DNA from: Candidatus Bathyarchaeota archaeon
GTDB taxonomy: Archaea; Thermoproteota; Bathyarchaeia; Bathyarchaeales; Bathyarchaeaceae
Assembly (NCBI GenBank): GCA_003662715.1
Contig: QMYO01000090.1
Coordinates: 1-6,697 of the forward strand
Direction of reading: 5' to 3'
Length of the DNA stretch: 6,697 bases
Both the position numbers and the translations under genes were made by a program. How positions within the stretch are numbered: position 1 is the stretch's first letter; each line of letters opens with the position of its first letter. A model generated the notes under the pieces. That model saw nothing but the letters and a program-made list of their open reading frames with translations. It was not told the origin of the DNA and ran no database searches. Of the stretch, positions 1 to 6,195 are shown one piece after another.

Positions 1-1161
1 ATTCTACAGGTATATCATATTTTTCCGGCGCTTTTTGGTGGTGCTTCGACAGTTGTTTATCAGATTACCAAGGAATTGTCAGGAAAAGGGCATAAAGTTG
101 ATGTTTTGACCACAAACGCTCGCCTTAGACATGGAGAAAACAGAAATTTAGACGGAGTAAGTGTTTATCGTTTTCCCGTGGTTTCAGAAAAATTAGCCAA
201 TTACAATATAGTAATCCCTGTAGTCAACTTTCTTCTTTGGGTGAAGGATAGAATAGAAACTTATGATTGCATCCACATACATGGACATAAAAATCCCTAT
301 AGCATGGTTGTCCATCATTATGCAGTAAAGTATGATGTTCCTTATGTTCTGCAGGCTCATGGTTCTCTTCCCCGAATTGGGTCGTGGAAAAGGTTGAAGC
401 GGGTTTATGATGTTTTGTTTGGTTATAGGTTGTTGAGGGATGCCGCCAAGGTTATAGCGCTTAGCAGGGTGGAGGCTGAGCAGTATACGCGTATGGGTGT
501 GCCAGAGGAGAAGATCGCCATTATTCCTAATGGGATAGACTTGTCTGAGTATGCGGTTTTGCCGTCTAGGGGAGCCTTCAAGAAGAAGTTTGGCATACCT
601 GAAGACGAGAAAATAATCCTTTACTTGGGCAGGATTCATAGGATTAAGGGCATAGACTTTCTAGTCAGGGCGTACGCTCACCTGAGAAATGAAATGAATT
701 GTAGAGATGCTGTTTTGGTTATAGCTGGACCAGACGACGGATACCTAAAAGAAGTTCAGGAACTAACAGCCGCCTTGGGCGTTTGGGATTCGGTTATGTT
801 TACTGGGTTTCTTTCCGAGAAAGATAAAATCGTAGCTTATATTGATGCCAACGTTGTTGTTAATGTTGAACCCCTTAATGTTTATGGGCTCGTCCCACTT
901 GAAGCTGCGGCATGCGGGACGCCAGTAATAGTCAGCAAAGGCAACGCCATTAATGATGTAGTCCATGATGGAAAGTTCGGGTTTTCAGTTAAGTACGGTG
1001 ACATCAACGGGCTTGCAGAAACTATGTGTAAAATGCTGGTGAACTATGGGTTACAGAGAGAGATGGGTCGAAACGGCCGTAAGTTCATATTTGAAAACTA
1101 CAACTGGGCTAATATTGTAACCAAACTTGAAAGAGTCTACGAAGAAGTTGTTGAGGAATAA
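1..1161 (+). CDS. GT4-family glycosyltransferase (GT-B fold), 5' partial
   Basis: The reading frame is open from the first base, which reads ILQVYHIFPALFGGAS. This is the usual first strand and glycine-rich turn (G13-G14, numbered from the window edge) of a GT4 enzyme, so probably only two codons (M-K or M-N) are missing. An internal TTG at 76 would cut off this strand and is not the start. The visible 386 codons hold an N-terminal domain with AHGSLP near residue 120, then the C-terminal donor-binding domain with GRIHRIKG (R211, K216) and the LVPLEAAACGTPVI segment. GT4 enzymes move a sugar from a nucleotide-sugar donor, usually to a lipid-linked or membrane glycan on the cytoplasmic side. 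The first Glu of the EX7E motif is replaced by Asn293, while the second, Glu301, is kept. Bases 361-600 are unusually G-rich. A broken GT4 gene follows directly in the same frame. Family assignment is firm; sugar and acceptor are unknown. Confidence 0.93.
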   Translation: MLQVYHIFPALFGGASTVVYQITKELSGKGHKVDVLTTNARLRHGENRNLDGVSVYRFPVVSEKLANYNIVIPVVNFLLWVKDRIETYDCIHIHGHKNPYSMVVHHYAVKYDVPYVLQAHGSLPRIGSWKRLKRVYDVLFGYRLLRDAAKVIALSRVEAEQYTRMGVPEEKIAIIPNGIDLSEYAVLPSRGAFKKKFGIPEDEKIILYLGRIHRIKGIDFLVRAYAHLRNEMNCRDAVLVIAGPDDGYLKEVQELTAALGVWDSVMFTGFLSEKDKIVAYIDANVVVNVEPLNVYGLVPLEAAACGTPVIVSKGNAINDVVHDGKFGFSVKYGDINGLAETMCKMLVNYGLQREMGRNGRKFIFENYNWANIVTKLERVYEEVVEE

Positions 1162-1478
1162 GATGCTATGAAGGAGCTGGTTAAAGTATATCCAAGGGCT
1201 TACTTGCAGATAGTTGGTATTGGACGAATGTATGAGGTTTTAAAACGATTTGTTAGTAAACTGAAGCTTGAGGATCATGTGGAGTTGTTATCTAAATCAA
1301 AAGCTGGCGTAATATATGCCGAGGGCGATGTAGAGAACCTCTGCAAAAACCTGATAAAGACTTATGAAGAAAGTGAAAGCTATAAAACCAACGCCATTCA
1401 TTTTGCGAAAGAACACACTGGTCGGTTGTGGCTGACAAAGTGTTAAAAATTTATACTAGCCTAGTGCATGTGCAATGA
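1162..1478 (+). pseudogene. Remnant of a second GT4 glycosyltransferase, deleted and frameshifted
   Basis: Directly after the TAA of the upstream gene and in the same frame, the sequence reads DAMKELVKVYPRAYLQIVG. This is the interior of a GT4 donor-binding domain and matches residues of about 208-226 in the intact gene downstream. Similarity runs to HVELL, then jumps to KAGVIYAEGDVENL. About 50-55 residues, including the EX7E catalytic motif, are missing at this join. The frame then ends in TAA at 1444-1446, but from 1419 the next frame reads WSVVADKVLKIYTSLV, the normal GT4 C-terminal helix. A one-base deletion near 1417 would explain this. That shifted frame stops at 1476-1478, overlapping the next ATG. 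The N-terminal domain is absent. An ATG at 1168, with GAGG at 1153-1156, could allow a 92-residue product, but it could not be an active transferase. A sequencing or assembly error could explain the frameshift, but hardly the missing motif. Confidence 0.82.
1445..1456 (+). promoter_or_regulatory. Possible archaeal BRE/TATA element before the intact GT4 gene
   Basis: An A-run followed by TTTATAC (1450-1456) resembles an archaeal BRE plus TATA box. Its centre lies about 22 bases before the ATG at 1475, so a transcript from it would be leaderless or nearly so. No Shine-Dalgarno sequence precedes that ATG, which fits either leaderless translation or coupling to the broken upstream gene. The element lies inside degenerate coding sequence and the region is A+T-rich, so chance is a real alternative. 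Confidence 0.3.
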
Positions 1479-2590
1479 AGATTTTGCAAGTATCACCCTA
1501 TATCGACCCAAAATTAGGTGGACAAGAAAGACATGTGTTAACCTTGTCTAAAACTTTAACTTCTTTGGGTCATGAAGTGACTATATTAACTTGCCAACCT
1601 AACGTGCAACACTCTCAAAATTTTAAAGTATCCCACCTTGGCTCTAGAAACCTTTTTGGTTTACGCCTTATTTTTCCTAATGAGTTAATTAATTTCTTAT
1701 TGGAAAATCAATTTGATGTATGTCATCTACATCATCAGACGTTTTTTGGTGAGACAATATTGCTGACTAACAAAATATGCAAATTGCCTACGGTTACTAC
1801 TTTGCACTCTCAAATGATACGAAGATTGCCTGCAAAGTTTTTTTACGATAGGATTTCTTTAAGATTAATTAGTGCTTTATCAGGTAAAGTTATTTGTTTA
1901 AGCCCAAGAATCATGCAAAGCCTTGTTAGAAGGGGGCTTTCCCGCTCTAAATGTGTGGTTATACCTAATGCTATTAATGTTAAATCACTCAAGAATCGAT
2001 TTCGAAAAATTCGAAAAGACCTGCCGAACCCTGAAGAATTCGACTTGCTTTTTGTAGGTCGATTAGAGCAACGGAAAGGCATTAAATGGTTGCTCCAGTC
2101 TTTAATTTTGCTTCATAAAAAAGGGAAAAAGGTAACTCTCAAAATAGTGGGTCAAGGCCCATTGAAAGACGAGCTCCAGCGCTTTATTTCGGCTAATGAC
2201 CTGCGGCAACATGTAAATCTGTTAGGGTATGTTTCTGATGAGGAACTCTTGAAACTCTATTTGCTGACTAAATGTGTGGTTGTTCCCTCACTTTATGAGG
2301 GTATTCCTGGAGTAGCTCTTGAAGCAATGGCAGCAGGAAAACCGCTAATTGTTTCTAATATTCCGGGATTAGGGGAATTAGTTGTAAACGAAGCTAACGG
2401 ATTACTGGTGAGCCCATTGGATGTCCAAGGATTAGCATCCGCAATCGACAGAATTCTGACAGATCCATATCCTATGAAGTCACACAATCATATCAACGAA
2501 AAAATACTCGCTGGATTTGACTGGAATATCGTCACTCACAAAATCTTGGAAGCATATCATAAGGCTCTAGATGACAGCCGAAACAATTAA
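1475..2590 (+). CDS. GT4-family glycosyltransferase (GT-B fold), complete
   Basis: This 371-residue protein has the normal length for a single GT4 enzyme. The N-terminal Rossmann-like domain starts with MKILQVSPYIDPKLGG (glycine turn at 15-16) and contains HLHHQ at 84-88. The C-terminal donor-binding domain begins near residue 188 with FVGRLEQRKG (R196 and K201, expected to contact the donor phosphates). The EX7E motif is intact as Glu275 and Glu283 in YEGIPGVALEAMAAGKP. It should transfer a sugar from a nucleotide-sugar donor with retention of configuration, in the cytoplasm or at the inner membrane face. The start codon overlaps the stop of the broken gene's shifted frame (ATGA), the usual sign of former translational coupling, and no other start fits. 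It shares its opening ILQV strand and overall layout with the first gene, so the two are paralogues. Donor and acceptor cannot be named. Confidence 0.95.
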   Translation: MKILQVSPYIDPKLGGQERHVLTLSKTLTSLGHEVTILTCQPNVQHSQNFKVSHLGSRNLFGLRLIFPNELINFLLENQFDVCHLHHQTFFGETILLTNKICKLPTVTTLHSQMIRRLPAKFFYDRISLRLISALSGKVICLSPRIMQSLVRRGLSRSKCVVIPNAINVKSLKNRFRKIRKDLPNPEEFDLLFVGRLEQRKGIKWLLQSLILLHKKGKKVTLKIVGQGPLKDELQRFISANDLRQHVNLLGYVSDEELLKLYLLTKCVVVPSLYEGIPGVALEAMAAGKPLIVSNIPGLGELVVNEANGLLVSPLDVQGLASAIDRILTDPYPMKSHNHINEKILAGFDWNIVTHKILEAYHKALDDSRNN

Positions 2591-2623
2591 GAATCAAATT
2601 CTAATTTTCATGCTAAAATATGC

Positions 2624-2699
2624 CGTTTACCGCCCTCTCGTTCTTATAAAGGATATTTAGAAATTCCTTCCCATCTTCAGCATATTCTATGTAAACGAG
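2624..2699. repeat. Inverted repeat pair flanking the TATA-like box
   Basis: CGTTTAC at 2624-2630 is the exact reverse complement of GTAAACG at 2691-2697. In addition, CTCGTT at 2637-2642 is the reverse complement of AACGAG at 2694-2699. Both right-hand arms overlap the GAGG ribosome-binding site, so the two pairings exclude each other and either would mask that site. They could form only on a transcript reading through from the GT4 gene. Arms of 6-7 bases this far apart may be chance. Confidence 0.3.
2644..2651 (+). promoter_or_regulatory. Candidate archaeal TATA box for the GT-C gene
   Basis: TTATAAAG is a good match to an archaeal TATA box. Transcription would begin about 25 bases downstream, near 2672-2677, giving a short leader of about 35 bases that includes the Shine-Dalgarno site. 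The bases just upstream are pyrimidine-rich and do not look like a typical purine-rich BRE, which lowers confidence. Confidence 0.4.
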
Positions 2700-2700
2700 G
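2697..2700 (+). promoter_or_regulatory. Shine-Dalgarno site that decides the GT-C start
   Basis: GAGG lies nine bases before the GTG at 2710 but directly touches the in-frame TTG at 2701, leaving no spacer. This spacing supports GTG 2710 as the start, giving MKILVSARKKELIF as the N-terminus, and argues against the TTG. Confidence 0.6.
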
Positions 2701-2709
2701 TTGAACTCT

Positions 2710-4908
2710 GTGAAGATTCTTGTTTCTGCTAGAAAAAAAGAACTTATTTTCTTGGCGCTTCTGGCAACAGTCATCCTATTCACAAGGTATGTTTTGTTAA
2801 TAAATTTAGAAACTTTATACTACGTGGACTCTTACACCTATGTGAATAATGCTATTCTGATATCACAAGGTCAAATGAATCAATCTTTAAGGGGATATCC
2901 GTTCATTTTCATCTTAGGAGTAATAGTCAAACTCTTTGCTGGTCTGGTTGATCCCATAAACTCAGCTATAATCTTGATGATAACATGTAACGTCGCGTTA
3001 ATTTTCATTTTATATTTACTATCTAGACAATTTTTTAACGCTATTCCAGCCTTCTTCACCGCCCTTTTTGCATCACTTCAAACTAACCTTATTCTCTACT
3101 CGCTTGTTCCATACCTTGAAATTTTCGCTTATCTATGCGGATTTTCCTCGCTATACATTCTGGTCCGCCGTTTCTCTGAACTGAATCTAAAAATTATCCT
3201 GCTGGGCTTATTTCTATGCACAATGTCAATTTTAACACGATTCGAGATGCTTATCGTATTTTTCATACCCTTAACCATTCTTTTGTTGATTAATGGTTTA
3301 CTATACAAAAATAACAGAAAATTAATTTCGCTAGTTATCATTTCGTCGGGTTTCTCTATTTTCTTATTTTATCCACAGTTACACAGTTATTATTCTGGTG
3401 TTACTAGGTTTGATCCGATCCATAGGCTATTTTTGGCGTTGCGTTGGGACATACTTACAAACGCTTTCAACTCGGTTTTCAACATCACTAGTAACGAATT
3501 GTTAAACACGTCTTTCAAGGCGATCCTTTTATTTGGTTTTTTGTACGTTTTCTTCACCAAACTTATTCTAAAATTAGTCCGTAGACAAGAGCATCACGAA
3601 TCTAAGTTTGGCTTTTTTAGGAAATTAATTAATTACTTCGGCAGCAAGGCGCAAGTGGCAGTACTCTCATTGAGCATAAGTTTTTTAATTCTGTTGATTG
3701 TCACAGTTACCTACTACTCTGTCTCGTATAAAATAACAGATGGAGAACTAATTATTACTCCAAGACAGATTAGTTCTCGCTTTCTTATTGGCCCACAGCT
3801 ATATCTAAGTTGGTTGTTTGTGTATTCTTTGTCTAAAATAGCTGAACAGATTTTTAAAGTTATATCTCTCGTGCATAAGAGGATCAAAAAATACATTTAT
3901 GGAGTTGGAAAACCCGTTCTAAATAGTGGCTCGAGGAACCTTTTCTATGTTTTCCTTTTAATCGTGTTGATCTTTCCTTTCGTTCACAATACATGGGCTG
4001 AAGGGGCTACGCTCTCTAAAAATGCAAGTCAAACAATGGGGCTATACAGGGAAACTTCGCGATGGCTAGCAACTAACTTGAAGGAAAACGAGGTAGCCAT
4101 TGTACCCCTTGAAGTAGTCTTCCATATACTCAATGCTGACTTGAGAAACAAAACAGTTACTTATAAGTTCTTCTGGGACAAACTTGGAGTAGCCCTCAGA
4201 GCAAACAACACAATAGAGGAATATTATCTAGTGCAAGATCAACTCGTCAGCTTTATTGAAGCGAACGGTTCCGTGAAGTACGTAGTTGTTGACTGGATGG
4301 ATGCCTATTGTAAACCCATATTATATTATTCGCTAGGAGTGCAAAATGAACTTGTTCCTCATCTCAAAAAAGTTCATGAAGAGGCACTTATTCGTCCTGA
4401 CCAGTGGGTCCCAAGAATCAGAGTGTACGAAGTTGTAAGATATGCTAGTTTATTTTCTATGGACTTTTCAGTTCCTCCAGAACAGTTTTCCCTTTTGCCA
4501 CGCGCTGTTCTTGTTCAGTATGATTCAGATGGGGCTACAATTCACAAAGCAGATCCTTGTGTAGGTTTCTATCTTCCCCTCGAAGAAGGAATAAACGCTT
4601 CAAAACAGAACTACTTGACAATGCAATTTAGATTTGATGTGGAGAACTTGGAGTTACAGTTATTATTCTATTATGACAAGAACAGAGACGATAAATGGAG
4701 CGGATACGAAATTGATTATGTAAAGTCAGCGACTTTTAATCTAACGAAGCTAGGCTGGGCCGCAGGTGAATGGCACACTATTTATCAGCTCATTCCACAT
4801 GCTGACGATCCAGTAGTTCAAATAGGAATAATATTGATGGGCGATAAAAATGGAACAGTTACACTCAAGAATTTAGCAGTATATACGGAAATACCTTTCG
4901 AAAACTGA
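2710..4908 (+). CDS. GT-C fold membrane glycosyltransferase (PMT/GT39-like) with large C-terminal outer domain
   Basis: The chosen GTG gives 732 residues; residue numbers here count from the in-frame TTG at 2701, three codons earlier. A basic N-terminus is followed by about 11-12 hydrophobic segments between residues 14 and 428. The first outer loop carries YVDSYTY, with Asp43 where PMT/ArnT-like GT-C enzymes keep their catalytic acidic residue, and LTRFEML (178-184) and SSRFLIGPQLYLSW (358-371) also fit this group. Such enzymes take a sugar from a lipid-phosphate donor and transfer it on the outer side of the membrane. Residues 431-580 form a predicted mixed alpha/beta region with ETSRWLATNL and VKYVVVDW. 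Residues 580-735 look like a beta-sandwich with an acidic, possibly calcium-binding loop (D659, N661, D663, D664). Seven N-X-S/T sites lie after residue 430. Fold and family are well supported; acceptor, which may be protein or lipid-linked glycan, is unknown. Confidence 0.85.
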   Translation: MKILVSARKKELIFLALLATVILFTRYVLLINLETLYYVDSYTYVNNAILISQGQMNQSLRGYPFIFILGVIVKLFAGLVDPINSAIILMITCNVALIFILYLLSRQFFNAIPAFFTALFASLQTNLILYSLVPYLEIFAYLCGFSSLYILVRRFSELNLKIILLGLFLCTMSILTRFEMLIVFFIPLTILLLINGLLYKNNRKLISLVIISSGFSIFLFYPQLHSYYSGVTRFDPIHRLFLALRWDILTNAFNSVFNITSNELLNTSFKAILLFGFLYVFFTKLILKLVRRQEHHESKFGFFRKLINYFGSKAQVAVLSLSISFLILLIVTVTYYSVSYKITDGELIITPRQISSRFLIGPQLYLSWLFVYSLSKIAEQIFKVISLVHKRIKKYIYGVGKPVLNSGSRNLFYVFLLIVLIFPFVHNTWAEGATLSKNASQTMGLYRETSRWLATNLKENEVAIVPLEVVFHILNADLRNKTVTYKFFWDKLGVALRANNTIEEYYLVQDQLVSFIEANGSVKYVVVDWMDAYCKPILYYSLGVQNELVPHLKKVHEEALIRPDQWVPRIRVYEVVRYASLFSMDFSVPPEQFSLLPRAVLVQYDSDGATIHKADPCVGFYLPLEEGINASKQNYLTMQFRFDVENLELQLLFYYDKNRDDKWSGYEIDYVKSATFNLTKLGWAAGEWHTIYQLIPHADDPVVQIGIILMGDKNGTVTLKNLAVYTEIPFEN

Positions 4909-4917
4909 TGTCAGTTT
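4902..4917 (+). repeat. Perfect dyad over the GT-C stop codon
   Basis: AAACTGA at 4902-4908 and TCAGTTT at 4911-4917 are perfect reverse complements around a two-base centre. As RNA this gives a six-pair stem with a four-base loop, followed by the A+T-rich TTTAATTAAAT. It could be a weak terminator or processing hairpin, or a protein-binding dyad before the next gene. The overlapping TTTAATTA (4915-4922) could also act as a TATA element for the nucleotidyltransferase gene. Confidence 0.35.
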
Positions 4918-4935
4918 AATTAAATCCATGTTAGG

Positions 4936-6165
4936 ATGTCTCTGAATACAATGATTAACTTGGATTTTAGAATGGCTAAACCAAATTACGCTGATAAGGT
5001 GCTTCGGGCGATTGCCAAAGAAGCATTGGACTTTCTCCTCAAAAATGTGAATGCCAACAGAATAAAATGCATACTTCTGACAGGCAGCGTCGCCAACGGA
5101 GAAGGCACAGTAATCAAACATAACTCCTCTGTAATTACCAGCGATTTTGATTTCGTGATCTATCTAGACTTTCCATACTATCTACAAAATAGAAATCATT
5201 TCCAACATTTATCACAAGAAATTTCTACGCGACTCATAAATAGAAAAGTCAATACGCATGTCGTGTTTCTTCCATCTATTAAAATCCTTCAGACAGGTAT
5301 CCGCTTCACAAGCTCGAGCATTTACGAGTACGAATTTGCTATCGCAAGCAAATGTGTCTTTGGGAAGGTGCAATCCTCTAATCTGACTGCGCGACCAACC
5401 AAAAAGGACGCGCTAGAACTAACGTTCACAGTAGTTAGCGACTTAGTTTTCTCTAATTTCAAAAGTCTCTCTAAAATCGAAGAGAGCTATATATACGCTA
5501 AAAGAGCTTTGACCCTCCTCAACTCTTTACTCATTTTTCATGGATTTTTCGCTGAAACGTATGAAAAAAGAATAAAAATCGCCCAAAAATGCGTACGTCA
5601 AGGAATACTTCCTATCACTAAGGATGAAGTGAAAATACTAGAAGTTTTTACACAGTACAAACTTTCGGGTTCTCTTCAGCAACTTTTAGACTCATTGTCT
5701 TGTAACGATGTATCTGATCTCCTTTACTTTCAAAGAGAATTTTTAACGAATCTAACAATAAAAATTCTTGACCATGAGCTCACCATCCTCGTCGAGGAAA
5801 AACAGGCAAAACCAAACTACAATAAATTTTCTCAAAAAGCAAAGCTTACCAAATTACTAGGAGAGTATTCAAAACGTTCAACGATACAACTGCCTTCCAG
5901 AATCTTGGGGCTTACTCTATACGTATTTTGGTCTTTCGCAAGAAACAAGACAAGAAAAGAATTATTCGCTACCTTTGCTTTTCACAAACAACCGCCAAAA
6001 ACTCTTCTAAATGTACTTATAACACTGCTTTTACTTCACAATAACACCCTCGCAAGAAAATTTCTAGAGGAGATTTTTCCATGGATGAATTCCGATGCTA
6101 CCGCCGGACCCCTTCAAAGAATATTCTCCCTCTGGCAGAGTGCAGAGCAAAGTATCAAATTATAA
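4936..6165 (+). CDS. Polymerase-beta-type nucleotidyltransferase domain with helical C-terminal half
   Basis: The N-terminal third is a nucleotidyltransferase fold. LLTGSVANGEG supplies the G50-S51 motif and SDFDFVIYLD supplies Asp70 and Asp72, which would bind the metal-nucleotide. The Ser-to-Asp spacing is 18 residues, longer than the roughly 8-10 usual in small members. The strand where the third acidic residue is expected reads VNTHVVF and has no Asp or Glu. From about residue 150 the protein is predicted to be helical, with YIYAKRALTLLNSLLIFHG (185-203) resembling the helical domains found fused or paired with such enzymes. Residues 300-409 are a further, unrecognised basic helical part. 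The start is uncertain: ATGs at 4936, 4951 and 4972 are in frame. GGA seven bases before 4972 is a weak ribosome site, while AGG abuts 4936. It lies 27 bases after the GT-C gene, probably in one operon. Substrate unknown; nucleotidylation of a sugar, lipid head group or protein is possible. Confidence 0.75.
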   Translation: MSLNTMINLDFRMAKPNYADKVLRAIAKEALDFLLKNVNANRIKCILLTGSVANGEGTVIKHNSSVITSDFDFVIYLDFPYYLQNRNHFQHLSQEISTRLINRKVNTHVVFLPSIKILQTGIRFTSSSIYEYEFAIASKCVFGKVQSSNLTARPTKKDALELTFTVVSDLVFSNFKSLSKIEESYIYAKRALTLLNSLLIFHGFFAETYEKRIKIAQKCVRQGILPITKDEVKILEVFTQYKLSGSLQQLLDSLSCNDVSDLLYFQREFLTNLTIKILDHELTILVEEKQAKPNYNKFSQKAKLTKLLGEYSKRSTIQLPSRILGLTLYVFWSFARNKTRKELFATFAFHKQPPKTLLNVLITLLLLHNNTLARKFLEEIFPWMNSDATAGPLQRIFSLWQSAEQSIKL

Positions 6166-6185
6166 GAGTCGGGGCATTTCAAACC

Positions 6186-6190
6186 AAGGG
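6186..6190 (+). promoter_or_regulatory. Ribosome-binding site of the phosphodiesterase-like gene
   Basis: AAGGG sits five bases before the ATG at 6196, in a 30-base gap after the nucleotidyltransferase stop. No TATA-like box is evident in this gap, so the gene is probably co-transcribed with the one before it. Confidence 0.45.
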
Positions 6191-6195
6191 CTAAC

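Larger units (their letters stand above)
2591..2709. other. Intergenic region with promoter-like and paired elements
   Basis: This 119-base gap is the longest between genes in the window and marks the likely boundary between the GT4 unit and the GT-C unit. It holds a TATA-like box, a Shine-Dalgarno site for the next gene and two overlapping inverted-repeat pairings, listed separately. No clear terminator hairpin with a T-run follows the GT4 stop. A weak ATTTT/AAAAT pair at about 2604-2619 is too short to call. Confidence 0.6.

Noticed and set aside
193..639. A 148-codon open frame on the minus strand
   Set aside because: It lies wholly opposite a clear GT4 gene, shows no recognisable domain, and is best explained as a shadow of that coding sequence.
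76..1161. TTG at 76 as the start of the first GT4 gene
   Set aside because: The frame is open to the window edge, and the 25 codons before it encode the essential first strand and glycine turn of the fold, so the gene starts upstream of the window.
1168..1446. An independent small protein of 92 residues
   Set aside because: It has a possible ribosome site, but every part matches pieces of a GT4 donor domain with the catalytic block missing and the tail in another frame, so a broken gene explains it better.
2701..2709. TTG at 2701 as the start of the GT-C gene
   Set aside because: The GAGG site directly touches it, leaving no spacer, whereas GTG 2710 has a nine-base spacer.
3621..3637. Repeated TTAATTAATTAATT-like tract inside the GT-C gene
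   Set aside because: It simply encodes Leu-Ile-Asn-Tyr in A+T-rich codons and there is no sign of a repeat array or an origin.
4873..5121. Minus-strand open frame across the GT-C/nucleotidyltransferase junction
   Set aside because: It overlaps two real genes on the other strand and has no recognisable domain.
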